Shown: positions 1 through 9,191, numbered from the stretch's first letter. The stretch: DNA of 64,000 nt from Pseudovibrio exalbescens (GCF_028737195.1 NZ_JAQZAJ010000003.1:186001-250000); one strand, 5' to 3'. Made by a program: numbers and translations. The notes: generated by a model from the sequence alone, not told the origin.

Positions 1-79
1 TGCACTTGCATGAGAAGCCTGAAGACTGGTCCACAGGTGCAATGATTGGGGAAAATGCCGCTTCCAAGAGGAGAACATC

Positions 80-1078
80 ATGCCGCACACCCGCTCGATC
101 ACCAAGGCTGGATTCCATCTGGCCGCTGTTGCTGCACTCGGCCTTATGGGGCTGACTTCGGCTTCCGCGCAAACCAAATGGGAAATGCCGACGCCGTATG
201 GAGACAGCAACTTCCACACGCAGAACATTGCGGCGTTTGCAGATGAGGTTGCCGCAAAGACCGATGGGTCTTTGACGATCCAGATCCATTCTGCCGGGTC
301 ATTGTTCAAACATCCGGAAATCAAGAATGCCGTGCGAAAGGGGCTGGCCCCGATCGGTGAGGTGCTGGTTTCGCGTCTCTCCAACGAAGATGCCGTGTTT
401 GGCGTGGATTCCGTCCCGTTCCTCGCGCCCTCCTATGATCAGGCGTGGGAGCTCTATCAGGCCTCCCGCTCTGCCATGGAAGAAAAGCTGGAAGAGCAGG
501 GGCTTCAGCTGCTGTTTTCCGTGCCGTGGCCCCCGCAAGGCATCTTTGCCAAAACCGAGATCAGTGAGGGTGCTGACCTCAAAGGCCTGAAGTTCCGTGC
601 CTACAATGCGGCGACCGAACGCATGGCGCAGCTGGCGGGTGCTGTACCAACTCAGGTGGAAGTGCCGGACATTCCAACCGCTTTCTCAACTGGCCGCGTT
701 GAGGCGATGATCACATCCCCATCAACGGGTGCCAACTCGAAGGCCTGGGACTTCCTGAGCCACTATCACGATACGCAGGCCTGGTTGCCGAAGAACATGG
801 TGATCGTAAGCCAGCGCGCGTTTGACCGTCTGAGCGAAGCAGAACAGGTTGCGGTGCTGGAAGCGGCTGCGGCAGCAGAACAGCGCGGCTGGGAAGCCTC
901 CAAGCAGGAAACAGCAGCCAAGACCGCAATCTTGCAGGATAACGGCATCACCGTTGTTGCGCCAAGTGAACAGCTCCTTAGTGATCTGGCCGTGATTGGA
1001 GAAACCATGACGGCTGAGTGGAAAGAGCAAGCCGGAGATGCCGGCGCGGCCATTCTGGACGCCTACAAAAATCAATAG
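80..1078 (+). CDS. TRAP transporter substrate-binding protein (DctP family)
   Basis: Periplasmic binding protein of a tripartite ATP-independent (TRAP) transporter, which captures an organic-acid-type ligand and delivers it to the membrane permease. The 332-residue protein starts with a Sec signal peptide (positive n-region, hydrophobic stretch AAVAALGLMGL, likely cleavage after ASA around residue 31). The mature part follows the DctP pattern, including a central segment GLKFRAYNAATERM that resembles the ligand-binding core. AGGAG at 68-72 lies seven bases before the ATG. It is followed by the two permease genes, so the set of three is complete. The ligand cannot be read from sequence. Confidence 0.93.
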   Translation: MPHTRSITKAGFHLAAVAALGLMGLTSASAQTKWEMPTPYGDSNFHTQNIAAFADEVAAKTDGSLTIQIHSAGSLFKHPEIKNAVRKGLAPIGEVLVSRLSNEDAVFGVDSVPFLAPSYDQAWELYQASRSAMEEKLEEQGLQLLFSVPWPPQGIFAKTEISEGADLKGLKFRAYNAATERMAQLAGAVPTQVEVPDIPTAFSTGRVEAMITSPSTGANSKAWDFLSHYHDTQAWLPKNMVIVSQRAFDRLSEAEQVAVLEAAAAAEQRGWEASKQETAAKTAILQDNGITVVAPSEQLLSDLAVIGETMTAEWKEQAGDAGAAILDAYKNQ

Positions 1079-1086
1079 GAAATGGC

Positions 1087-1116
1087 GCACCGAGCTTTTG
1101 GTTCGGTGCTTCCTTC
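1087..1116 (+). terminator. Stem-loop between binding protein and permease genes
   Basis: GCACCGA (1087-1093) pairs with TCGGTGC (1103-1109) around a 9-base loop and is followed by a pyrimidine run. In many binding-protein-dependent transporter operons such a hairpin protects or attenuates the message, giving more binding protein than permease. That role is inferred here. Confidence 0.5.
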
Positions 1117-1145
1117 TTCAGCATCTTGTCCGCTAGGGGGAACCG

Positions 1146-1703
1146 ATGCGAAAGGCATTAAACGCGCTTTATCAGGCGTCAACGATCCTTGCTGCCTGCT
1201 GTTTGGTGGGGATTGCAACACTTGTCGTTCTTCAGGTCGGCGGACGGCTGATTGATGGAGGACGGTCGCTCATCGGGCTTGAGCCTCTTGGGTTGCTGGT
1301 GCCCTCTCTGGCCGAAATCGCAGGCTTCATGTTGGTGGGCGCATCGTTTCTGGCGCTTGCGGGCACACTGCGCCGCGGCGACCACATTCGGGTGTCGATC
1401 TTGATTCAGGCGGTGCCAGCGAAAGTCGGGCGGTTTCTCGATGTGTGGGCACTGCTCGTTGGGTTTTGCCTTGCAACCTATTTTGCATGGCATGCAGGGC
1501 TGCTGGCCTATGACAGCTATGTCTATGACGAGGTGTCGTTCGGCATCATTCCCATTCCACTGGTTTATCCGCAAGCCGTGATGACATTTGGCATCGGCGT
1601 TCTTGCCATCGCGTTTCTGGATGATCTGGTGACCATGCTTTCCGGTGATGCGCCGAGCTTTGAGGCTGGCCATGCTGACGACATTGTAGAGGGGACGGAG
1701 TAA
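1146..1703 (+). CDS. TRAP transporter small permease subunit (DctQ family)
   Basis: Small membrane subunit that partners with the large DctM subunit in TRAP uptake. The 185-residue length and about four hydrophobic segments (roughly residues 12-32, 50-75, 95-120 and 137-160) match the DctQ family. The middle segment LAGTLRRGDHIRVSIL carries the typical RxGxHIRV-like signature between helices 2 and 3. A GGGGG tract precedes the ATG. Its stop TAA shares one base with the start of the next gene (TAATG), indicating coupled translation. Confidence 0.92.
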   Translation: MRKALNALYQASTILAACCLVGIATLVVLQVGGRLIDGGRSLIGLEPLGLLVPSLAEIAGFMLVGASFLALAGTLRRGDHIRVSILIQAVPAKVGRFLDVWALLVGFCLATYFAWHAGLLAYDSYVYDEVSFGIIPIPLVYPQAVMTFGIGVLAIAFLDDLVTMLSGDAPSFEAGHADDIVEGTE

Positions 1704-3007
1704 TGGATCTTTCGTTCGTCGCGCTCTTTCTTGGCCTTGGTATGCTGGCCGCCCTTGCAACCGGGGTTTGGGTTGCTGCCTCCCTGTTTGGCGTTGCTTT
1801 GGTCACCATGATGGTACTCGTTTCTGTACCGGCAGGCACCGTGATGGCGACCACCGTGTGGGGGGCTGCCAATTCATGGGATCTGACCGCGCTGCCCATG
1901 TTCATCTGGATGGGGGAGATCCTGTTCCGGTCGCGGTTGTCTGAGGACATGTTTGCCGGGCTGTCGCCGTGGATGCGCAATCTTCCGGGGCGGCTGTTGC
2001 ACGTCAACATTCTTGGGTGCGGTATCTTTGCCGCTGTATCTGGTTCTTCAGCTGCCACAACGGCGACCATCGGACGGATGTCTCTGCCGGAGCTGAGAGA
2101 GCGCGGCTATGATGAGCGCATTGCCATTGGGACGCTTGCCGGATCCGGAACGCTTGGCTTGCTGATCCCGCCCTCCATTATCCTGATCGTGTATGGGGCG
2201 GCGACGGAGCAGTCCATCGCCCGCCTGTTCATGGCCGGGGTGTTGCCTGGTGCCATGCTCTGCCTCTTGTTTATGGGATATGTGGCTTTCTGGGCCTTCA
2301 TGAACCGGGACAAGATGCCTGAAAAAGAGGAGCCGGTGCCGCTTGGCGCGCGCCTGATGGCAACGCGCCGCCTGCTTCCGGTGGTTGGGCTGATCGTCGG
2401 TGTGATCGGTTCCATTTATGCTGGCCTTGCTTCGCCGACCGAAGCTGCGGCAATCGGGGTGGTCTTGTCTCTGCTCCTGTCTTGGGCGTCTGGCACATTG
2501 AACCGGGAGAGCTTCACCAAAGCCTTGCTTGGAGCTACCCGCACTTCGTGCATGATTGCCTTCATTTTGGCGGGAGCGGCGTTCCTGACCGTGGCCATGG
2601 GTTACACCGGCATTCCTCGGGAGCTGGCGGGCTGGATCGGCGGCATGGAGCTGTCACCTTATGTGCTGCTGATTGCGCTCACTCTGTTCTTCGTTGTGCT
2701 TGGATGTTTTCTTGACGGGATTTCCGTTGTGGTTCTGACCACTTCCGTGATCCTGCCCATGGTTGAAAACGCCGGGTTGGACCTGATCTGGTTTGGCATC
2801 TACCTGGTGCTAGTGGTGGAAATGAGCCAGATTACACCGCCAGTGGGCTTTAATCTGTTCGTGCTTCAGGGCATGACGGGGCACAACATTTTCAAAGTTG
2901 CGCGGATGGCCCTGCCGTTCTTCATGCTGATGATTCTGGCAGTCTTCCTGATTGTTGCGTTTCCCGGGCTGGCACTTTGGCTGCCGGAAACCATGCTAAG
3001 CAACTGA
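1703..3007 (+). CDS. TRAP transporter large permease subunit (DctM family)
   Basis: Large membrane subunit that carries substrate using an ion gradient. The 434-residue protein is almost entirely hydrophobic with about a dozen predicted helices. It shows the DctM features GSGTLGLLIPPSI near residue 150 and QITPPVGFNLFVLQG near residue 375, the paired loop motifs seen across this family. It overlaps the small subunit gene by one base and completes a three-gene TRAP operon. No internal damage is visible. Confidence 0.95.
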   Translation: MDLSFVALFLGLGMLAALATGVWVAASLFGVALVTMMVLVSVPAGTVMATTVWGAANSWDLTALPMFIWMGEILFRSRLSEDMFAGLSPWMRNLPGRLLHVNILGCGIFAAVSGSSAATTATIGRMSLPELRERGYDERIAIGTLAGSGTLGLLIPPSIILIVYGAATEQSIARLFMAGVLPGAMLCLLFMGYVAFWAFMNRDKMPEKEEPVPLGARLMATRRLLPVVGLIVGVIGSIYAGLASPTEAAAIGVVLSLLLSWASGTLNRESFTKALLGATRTSCMIAFILAGAAFLTVAMGYTGIPRELAGWIGGMELSPYVLLIALTLFFVVLGCFLDGISVVVLTTSVILPMVENAGLDLIWFGIYLVLVVEMSQITPPVGFNLFVLQGMTGHNIFKVARMALPFFMLMILAVFLIVAFPGLALWLPETMLSN

Positions 3008-3024
3008 TGCAGAGGACCTGAACA

Positions 3025-3561
3025 ATGACCGACACGCCTCGGAACCCGCTGGATAAATCTGTCGGCCCAGTCGTGTCGGCTGCCCATCTGGCCTCTGGCG
3101 AGATGCCCGCTCTCTCCGAGATCGAGTTTGCCGTGACCATGATGGTGCATGCCTATCAGCGTTGGATGGTGCGTTGTATGGCGGCCGCTGGTGTCGAGGG
3201 AATGTCGGCTCTGGATGTATTAATTCTGCATAGTGTTAATCACCGGGGGCGTTCAAAGTCCATGGCCGATCTTTGCCTGGTGCTGAACATTGAAGACACG
3301 CACACTGTCGCGTACGCCCTGAAAAAGCTGCAAAAGGCCGGCCTCATTGCCACCGGAAAGCGCGGCAAGGAAAAGACGGCGACCATCACCGAAAAAGGTG
3401 AGGAGATTTGCCAGCATTATAAGGAGCTGCGTGAAGCGTTGCTCATCAAGCCGATGAAAGAGCTGGGGCTGGATGAGGCGGAGTTGTCGCGTCTGGCAGC
3501 GACCTTGCGCTCTGTTTCCGGGCACTATGATCAGGCGGCGCGCTCTGCAACCGCCATGTAG
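3025..3561 (+). CDS. MarR-like winged-helix transcription regulator
   Basis: Predicted DNA-binding regulator of 178 residues. The segment SALDVLILHSVNHRGRSKSM followed by ADLCLVLNIEDTHTVAYALK and KKLQKAGLIATGKRGKEKTA has the order recognition helix then beta wing expected of a MarR-type winged helix. It starts 17 bases after the TRAP permease on the same strand, so it probably belongs to the same transcript and may sense the imported compound. That link is inferred from position. A short disordered N-terminus of about 25 residues precedes the domain. It ends just before a convergent gene. Confidence 0.8.
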   Translation: MTDTPRNPLDKSVGPVVSAAHLASGEMPALSEIEFAVTMMVHAYQRWMVRCMAAAGVEGMSALDVLILHSVNHRGRSKSMADLCLVLNIEDTHTVAYALKKLQKAGLIATGKRGKEKTATITEKGEEICQHYKELREALLIKPMKELGLDEAELSRLAATLRSVSGHYDQAARSATAM

Positions 3562-3566
3562 GTTTT

Positions 3567-5675
3567 CTAGGAACTGACCGGATGCTCGTGGCTTGAGAAC
3601 GCGTTGTCCATGCGTCCCTCGCTGACGTTTTGAAGGCACTTGACGGCTGCGTATGGATTTTCCGGATCAATGACCCTGGGCTTGCCAAACAGGAACCCTT
3701 GAACCAGATCGCACCCGGCGGCCCGAAGGATCTTGCGCTGGGTGTCGTTCTCCACGCCCTCGGCGGTAATCAGCACATCAAGAGAGCGGCCCAAGCCAAT
3801 GATGGAGGCGACGATGGCGTCTGTGTGGGCATCCTGACCGAGGTTGGTAATGAAGCTGCGGTCGATCTTGATCTTGTTGAACGGAAACTTGGATAGATAG
3901 CTCAGGGATGAATAGCCGGTGCCAAAGTCATCCATGGCGATGGAAACGCCCATGTCGCTGATCCGTTTCAAGGATGCGACCACGTTTGAAGTGTCCTTCA
4001 TGAGAAGGCTTTCCGTGATTTCGATTTCCAAACGCCTTGGGGGCAGACCGGCATCGCGCAGTGCGCTCTCGATCTTGTTTTCAATTTCGCCCGTGCGGAA
4101 CTGGGAGGGAGAGAAGTTGACGGCCACCTTGAGGCTGGAATCGACCCAGCTGGCGGCGTCCTTGCACGCCTTGCGCAAGATGTATTCCCCCAACTCCTCG
4201 ATGAGGCCGGTTTCTTCTGCCAGCGGGATAAAGACATCTGGGGAGATCCAGCCCCGATCCTCATGTTGCCAGCGCAGCAGAGCCTCAAAGCCCTTCAGCT
4301 TCTTGTCGGAGAGGCTGACCTGCGCCTGATACTGAACCGAGAAGTTGTCGCAGGCCAGAGCCTTGCGCATCTCTGCTTCGAGCGCCTTACGGTACTGAAG
4401 CTCCTCATCCATGCTGGGGTGATACCAGGTATAGCCGTTACGCCCACCGGTCTTGGTGCGGTACAGGGCAAGGTCAGCACAATGAAGCAGCCGTGAACTG
4501 CGCCATGCCGCGTCGGAAGACTTGGCAATGCCCATGGAAAGCGAGATTTCCAAGTTCTTGCCGTCTACGTGGCAGGGTGCCTTCACGGCGGATACAAGGC
4601 GTTCAGTCAGCACTTCCACTTGCTTTTGGGAGGGGACTTCCTCGAGAAGGACTGCAAACTCATCGCCGGAAATACGGGCGACCAGATGATCATCAAACAC
4701 AAGGCGGAGGCGGTCTGCGATCACCTGAAGGAACAGGTCTCCGGCGGCGTGGCCGTGGGTGTCGTTGATCTCTTTGAACTTGTCCACGTCGACAGCTATC
4801 ACATAGACTTCGGCAAGCGTGACGTTGGACTTGCGCAGGGCCTTGGTCAGCTCTTCATTAAATACGGCGCGGTTTGGCAGGTGCGTCAGCGGATCGTTGT
4901 GGGCCAGAAAGCGAATGGTCTTGGTGGTTTGCCAGCGCTCTTTCAAAGAACGCCACAGGAAGGCGACGGCGGAAACGGCGAAAATCAGAACGATCAGGAA
5001 ACCGCAGGCAGTTGCCGCGGCTACGGCCCGCACCACGGTTCGGTGGGTCACGGTGGGCTCTGCTTTCAAGACAAAACTGTAAAGCACATCGTCGTTATGG
5101 CTGTAGGGCACAATCGCAGTGAACTCTGGTGTGCCGAACGTAAAAACCTCGAAGTTTCCAGCGAAGCTGATGAGGCCGGTGTCCTGCGCAGCGTGCCATG
5201 CCTGCTTGAGCGCGTCGTCTTTCAAAAGCTCAATGGCAGATTTCTGCGGCATTTGTGCCGGGAAGACCGACAGGACTTCGCCCTGATTGCTGACGCCGAG
5301 CAGCCAATGCACGGGGAACACCGAGGAAAGCTCGTCCGCCAGCAGCGGGGCCGTGGTGGCGTCCATTACGTGGTCATTGTTCAGCAAGCGCTCATGCCAG
5401 GACATTGTCTGGTCTTGGGTGCCCCGCAAACCGATTCCGGAAACCTCCTGTTGAGGTTGTATCATGACATTTCGGGGCAGGATCAGTTCTTCGTTCTCTT
5501 CGATCTTGGTAATCAGGCGGTCGACGTTTTCTTGCGCCTCGGACCGGAAGGAGAAGTAAAGTACCGTTTTGTTAACTATAAAAAAGGCCGCTGCGAGAAC
5601 TAGAAAGCCAATAAGAATGCAAAGAACATAATTGATGCGCTTGAATTGCGGCGACGCTTCCAAGAGAGACTCCAT
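3567..5675 (-). CDS. Membrane-anchored GGDEF-EAL cyclic-di-GMP protein
   Basis: Bifunctional-type c-di-GMP signalling protein of 702 residues. Two hydrophobic helices (about residues 16-38 and 215-240) flank a roughly 175-residue periplasmic sensor region with no recognised domain. A GGDEF domain follows, with DVDKFKEINDTHGH and a signature reading SGDEF near residues 337-341. An EAL domain then runs to the C-terminus, with FEALLRW, NFSPSQF, EITES, DDFGTGYSS, KIDRSF, AEGVEN and QGFLFGKP all present. The phosphodiesterase catalytic set looks intact. SGDEF instead of GGDEF leaves cyclase activity uncertain. It is a single gene convergent with the MarR-like gene. Confidence 0.93.
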   Translation of the reverse strand: MESLLEASPQFKRINYVLCILIGFLVLAAAFFIVNKTVLYFSFRSEAQENVDRLITKIEENEELILPRNVMIQPQQEVSGIGLRGTQDQTMSWHERLLNNDHVMDATTAPLLADELSSVFPVHWLLGVSNQGEVLSVFPAQMPQKSAIELLKDDALKQAWHAAQDTGLISFAGNFEVFTFGTPEFTAIVPYSHNDDVLYSFVLKAEPTVTHRTVVRAVAAATACGFLIVLIFAVSAVAFLWRSLKERWQTTKTIRFLAHNDPLTHLPNRAVFNEELTKALRKSNVTLAEVYVIAVDVDKFKEINDTHGHAAGDLFLQVIADRLRLVFDDHLVARISGDEFAVLLEEVPSQKQVEVLTERLVSAVKAPCHVDGKNLEISLSMGIAKSSDAAWRSSRLLHCADLALYRTKTGGRNGYTWYHPSMDEELQYRKALEAEMRKALACDNFSVQYQAQVSLSDKKLKGFEALLRWQHEDRGWISPDVFIPLAEETGLIEELGEYILRKACKDAASWVDSSLKVAVNFSPSQFRTGEIENKIESALRDAGLPPRRLEIEITESLLMKDTSNVVASLKRISDMGVSIAMDDFGTGYSSLSYLSKFPFNKIKIDRSFITNLGQDAHTDAIVASIIGLGRSLDVLITAEGVENDTQRKILRAAGCDLVQGFLFGKPRVIDPENPYAAVKCLQNVSEGRMDNAFSSHEHPVSS

Positions 5676-5921
5676 TTACGCGAGAGTCGAGGGTGGTTAA
5701 CCCAGCCCTTTTCTATAGGTCTTCCCTTATAATTTCCCAATTATGAATAAATGGTAGTAATTGACATTGTGTCTATTCACATTTTCTGAAAATGCTAGTG
5801 TGTTCAGTGCAAATGCTGGCGGGTGCCCGTGAAGGCTGTCTCCTGTAATTCTCAGGGGAAATGATGTCGAGGTGAGAGAGGGCGCCTCGAAACCGCAATT
5901 AAGATAGCTTAAGGTTCTTTT

Positions 5922-6614
5922 ATGGATATCTGGAGCCGCCTATCGGCCATTGTGGTCGCCCTGCAGGAAAGCAGTGCTCAACTTGCTGAGCGCTTGCAGC
6001 AACTCATCAAGAACACGGGTGAGGCGCGCAGGTCCGTTGCCTTTACTGCGGCCATGATTGCGCTTTCGGCCAAGATGGCCAAGGCTGACGGCGTGGTGAC
6101 CACGGATGAGATCCTCGCATTTTATGAACTCTTCGAAATTCCCGAAGGAGAAGAGCGGAACGTGGCCCGGCTGTTCTCGCTGGCGCAGCAGGACGTGGCT
6201 GGCTACGACCTTTATGCGGAAAAGCTGTATCAGCTGCTCGCCGATGATCCGCAAACCTGTGTGGATGTGCTGGACGGCCTGTTTTACATTGCCAAGGCTG
6301 ATGGTGTGATCCACGAGGCGGAACTGAGCTATCTGGAAAAAGTAGCTTCCATCTTCCGTTTGGAGCCGGTGAGTTTCAGCCGCATCAAGGCACGGCATAT
6401 GCGCGGTCACTATGACCCTTACATGGTGCTGGGTGTAGATCCGGAAATCAGCGACCTTGATCTGCAGAAGGTTTATCGGCAGGAAGTGCGTGAGACCCAT
6501 CCTGACCGGTTGATCGGGCGGGGCGTTCCAGAAGAATTTGTTCGTATCGCCAATGAGCGGCTTGCGGCCCTGAATGCGGCCTATGCGCAGGTACGAGCGG
6601 AAAGAGGCCTATGA
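5922..6614 (+). CDS. TerB/J-domain co-chaperone-like protein (DjlA type)
   Basis: 230-residue protein joining an N-terminal all-helical TerB-like domain (about residues 35-150, with the paired acidic motif AKADGVVTTDE and AKADGVIHEAE) to a C-terminal J domain (about 164-230). The HPD tripeptide needed to stimulate DnaK ATPase is present at residues 193-195 (ETHPDR). DjlA proteins use this architecture, usually with an N-terminal membrane helix. Here the first 30 residues are only mildly amphipathic, so membrane anchoring is unclear. Its stop codon overlaps the start of the amidase gene (ATGA), so the two are translationally coupled. Confidence 0.88.
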   Translation: MDIWSRLSAIVVALQESSAQLAERLQQLIKNTGEARRSVAFTAAMIALSAKMAKADGVVTTDEILAFYELFEIPEGEERNVARLFSLAQQDVAGYDLYAEKLYQLLADDPQTCVDVLDGLFYIAKADGVIHEAELSYLEKVASIFRLEPVSFSRIKARHMRGHYDPYMVLGVDPEISDLDLQKVYRQEVRETHPDRLIGRGVPEEFVRIANERLAALNAAYAQVRAERGL

Positions 6615-7366
6615 GCGTGAAACCTGAGTGCGGTGTGCCCGCACAGCTGAAACCTTCTCCCAATCACAATGAACGTGCAATGCCGGTGGACATGCTGGTG
6701 CTGCACTACACCGGGATGCCCGACCATGACGAGGCGCTGGCCCGGCTTTGTGATCCGCGTAGTGAGGTTTCCGCTCACTATGTGGTGATGGAAGACGGCA
6801 GCATCTATCAGTGTGTGCCAGAGGGCCGCCGGGCATGGCATGCCGGGAAGGCCTGGTGGAAGGGGGAGACTGACATCAACTCCTGCAGCATTGGCATCGA
6901 GATTGCCAATGTCGGCCATGATGGTGGTCTGCCGGAGTATCCGGAAGCGCAGATCGAGGCGGTCATTGCACTCTGCAAGGACATCCTGAGCCGTCACGAC
7001 ATTCCTCCGGCGCGGGTGCTGGGGCATTCAGATGTGGCGCCAGACCGAAAGATGGATCCGGGCGAGAAGTTCCCTTGGGAACGCCTTTACAATGAGGGCA
7101 TCGGGCATTTTGTAGCTGAGAAAATGCAGCCGCAGAGTTCCGGCTTCTTCCAGCGGGGGGATGAAGGTGCGCCCATTGAAGCGATCCAGGCTCTTCTCGG
7201 ACTTTATGGCTATCATATCCGCCAGTCCGGCGTGTTTGACCAAAAGACCTATCAGGCTGTGGTCGCGTTCCAGAGGCACTTCCGTCCGAGCAGTGTTGAT
7301 GGGGTTGCAGACCCGGAAACCATCGCGTTGCTGCATAGCCTCCTAAGGGGTTTGCCTAGTCTTTAA
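6611..7366 (+). CDS. N-acetylmuramoyl-L-alanine amidase (Amidase_2 family, AmiD/AmpD-like)
   Basis: Zinc amidase predicted to cleave the bond between muramic acid and the stem peptide in wall recycling or turnover. The 251-residue protein has LVLHYTG with the first zinc histidine near residue 32, a core ending SIGIEIAN, and VLGHSDVAPDRKMDPG carrying the second histidine and the last zinc-ligand aspartate. Its C-terminal 70 residues (IEAIQALLGLYGY onward) look like a peptidoglycan-binding type 1 repeat. No signal peptide is visible, which favours a cytoplasmic AmpD-like role or non-classical export. It overlaps the J-domain gene by 4 bases. Confidence 0.92.
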   Translation: MSVKPECGVPAQLKPSPNHNERAMPVDMLVLHYTGMPDHDEALARLCDPRSEVSAHYVVMEDGSIYQCVPEGRRAWHAGKAWWKGETDINSCSIGIEIANVGHDGGLPEYPEAQIEAVIALCKDILSRHDIPPARVLGHSDVAPDRKMDPGEKFPWERLYNEGIGHFVAEKMQPQSSGFFQRGDEGAPIEAIQALLGLYGYHIRQSGVFDQKTYQAVVAFQRHFRPSSVDGVADPETIALLHSLLRGLPSL

Positions 7367-7640
7367 TGCGGGGCGCTTACCCAGGGTTACGTGAGCGTTA
7401 TGTGAAATAGGCCCCTTGCCAAGGTTAATATGACGTAAGGTAAGGTGCTTATGGTTTCACAGTTTCAGCCAAATTGAGGCGGGGTTGCCGCCTCTTTGCC
7501 TCATATTCCACAAATGCGGGCTAATTTGTCACTTAAGTGACATAAAACTTGAAATAGTTTGTGAATTCCCGTGCCCGATTTTGGTCCCATCCGGCAATCA
7601 TAACCGCCCTCGCTCAAAACAACTTTGCCAGGACAGACAA

Positions 7641-8135
7641 ATGAAACTTATGAAACGCGCTCGGGCCGCGGTACTTCCTCTTTGTGCGATTGCAATTCTT
7701 GCGGGTAATCCTGTTGGTTATCTTGAAGGGGATTTTGCGGCCTCCGCCAAGTCTGAAGAAAAGAAGATTGAGACGCTGATCAAGGAAACTGCGAAGAAGC
7801 ATGGTGTGCCGCATGAGCTGGCCCGTGCTGTGGTTCAGGTCGAAAGCAGCTTCAATCCAAGCGCACGTGGTGCTGCTGGTGAAGTCGGTCTGATGCAGAT
7901 CAAACCTTCTACAGCACGCGGTCTGGGCTACCGCGGCTCCACGAAGGCGCTCTACAATCCAGAAACAAACCTGGAGTGGGGCATGAAGTATCTCGCAGGT
8001 GCGCACAAAAAGGCCGGGGGCGACCTTTGTGGCACGATCCTTCGATACAACGCTGGTCATTATGCGAAGCGCATGAACAAGACCAGCGCACGCTACTGCC
8101 AGAAGGTTCAGAACATTCTGGGTAAGGAGAGCTGA
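7641..8135 (+). CDS. Small lytic transglycosylase (SLT domain)
   Basis: Predicted lytic transglycosylase that cleaves peptidoglycan strands. The chosen ATG is preceded by AGGA seven bases upstream and yields a signal-peptide-like N-terminus (KRARAAVLPLCAIAILAG). An in-frame extension back to 7485 lacks this logic. The 164-residue product is a bare SLT domain: catalytic glutamate at about residue 68 in VQVESSFNP, then GEVGLMQIKPSTARGLG and a closing ILRYNAGHY. It stands alone, ending before a hairpin shared with a convergent gene. The short length suggests a minimal transglycosylase-like enzyme. Confidence 0.92.
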   Translation: MKLMKRARAAVLPLCAIAILAGNPVGYLEGDFAASAKSEEKKIETLIKETAKKHGVPHELARAVVQVESSFNPSARGAAGEVGLMQIKPSTARGLGYRGSTKALYNPETNLEWGMKYLAGAHKKAGGDLCGTILRYNAGHYAKRMNKTSARYCQKVQNILGKES

Positions 8136-8231
8136 TATCTGATTGCTGCTGTTGGTGGGCTGGGGCTTCAGAAAAGTTCAGTGAATTGCTGACCGCTTGA
8201 TGTGGTCAGTGTGCCTGCAAGGACAGAGAAC

Positions 8232-8271
8232 GGACGGTCAGTTCTCACTGTGCGCTGACCGTCCCTATCTT
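8232..8271. terminator. Probable terminator hairpin between convergent genes
   Basis: GGACGGTCAG (8232-8241) pairs perfectly with CTGACCGTCC (8255-8264), followed by CTATCTTT on the plus strand. It sits between two converging genes and could serve either strand. The U tract is weak. Confidence 0.55.
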
Positions 8272-8281
8272 TGACGTGGTG

Positions 8282-8992
8282 TTACACAAACTTCTGCCGC
8301 GCCTTCAGGGTTGAGGCAGTGACGGGAACACCCTCCTTCACGGTTCCATCAGTTACGGGAAGTCCAAGTGCGGTCGTGACAGGAATGATGCCTGCCCAGT
8401 TCGGCAGGGCGTAGTCTTCCGGTTCATCTATCGGCGGCCCTTGACGCATCTTTGCAGCGGCATGCTCGGTATCGAATGCCCACACTCCGGTTGCCTTGAG
8501 TTCCTTTGGGGTCAGGGGGCGGAGTTCATCCCACCGATCGGGTAGGATATGGTTGGTAATAGCTCGAAGGGCAGCAAGCTTTTCTTCGGTGTCTGTGACG
8601 GGATGGGCGGTTCCGTGCAACACAACACTGCGGTAGTTGAAGCTGTTGTGAAATGCGGAACGTGCGCACACGATGCCATCGACGTGGGTGACCGTCAGGC
8701 TGACTGGCGCGCCCTCATCAACGCCTTTGACAATTCGTGCTGCTTTGGCACCGTGAATAAACAGCCGACGATCCATTCTTCCAAAAGCCATGGGAATAAC
8801 CATGGGCCTCCCATCATCAATGAACCCAACATGAGCAACCAGCGCGGTATCAAGGATGCTTGCGATGGTTTCCCAGTCATAGTCAGCTCGCGTCGACACT
8901 CTTACCTTGGCGTAGGAGGGTCTGCGGTGCTTTTCAGTTTTGTGTGACGTACGCTCTTTGTGAAGAGGTGCGTCTATTTGCGTATTTGTCAT
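8282..8992 (-). CDS. Pyridoxamine 5'-phosphate oxidase-like FMN-binding protein
   Basis: 236-residue protein of the split-barrel flavin fold. An N-terminal region (VRVSTRADYDWETIASILD) leads into strands reading ALVAHVGFIDDGRPMVIPMA and RRLFIHGAKAAR, the pattern of the NimA/PPOX-like flavoprotein group. The C-terminal half with GVWAFDTEHAAAKMRQGPP is typical of the pyridoxamine 5'-phosphate oxidase-related family found next to MocR regulators. It is divergent from such a regulator across an operator-like palindrome and is the likely target. Substrate unknown. Confidence 0.88.
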   Translation of the reverse strand: MTNTQIDAPLHKERTSHKTEKHRRPSYAKVRVSTRADYDWETIASILDTALVAHVGFIDDGRPMVIPMAFGRMDRRLFIHGAKAARIVKGVDEGAPVSLTVTHVDGIVCARSAFHNSFNYRSVVLHGTAHPVTDTEEKLAALRAITNHILPDRWDELRPLTPKELKATGVWAFDTEHAAAKMRQGPPIDEPEDYALPNWAGIIPVTTALGLPVTDGTVKEGVPVTASTLKARQKFV

Positions 8993-9047
8993 CTGGTCCT
9001 CGGTTTTGAGCAGACTGTCGGCAACGAATAGGACCAGTATCGCTCGG

Positions 9048-9099
9048 GTAACTGGATCTAAAAAAGATCCAATTCTTTAAATAATTTAGATCCAGTTAC
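9048..9099. promoter_or_regulatory. Operator-like palindrome in the divergent flavoprotein/MocR promoter region
   Basis: GTAACTGGATCTAAA (9048-9062) and TTTAGATCCAGTTAC (9085-9099) are a perfect 15-bp inverted repeat. A third GATCCA half-site at 9066-9071 makes the inner palindrome TGGATC-N7-GATCCA (9053-9071). MocR-family regulators commonly bind repeated half-sites in the promoter they share with a divergent target. The sequence is seen, and the assignment to the adjacent regulator is inferred. Confidence 0.75.
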
Positions 9100-9191
9100 T
9101 CGGGCACCCCTGCTCGGACCTCTGTAAATGAAGGTCAGCCCGCCACTTTTTCCCGATATCTCTTGAAAACACGCCATGTGAATAATGAGGT

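Noticed and set aside
5761-5800. TTGACA at 5761-5766 as promoter of the TerB/J-domain gene
   Set aside because: The -35 is perfect but no acceptable -10 lies 16-18 bases on.
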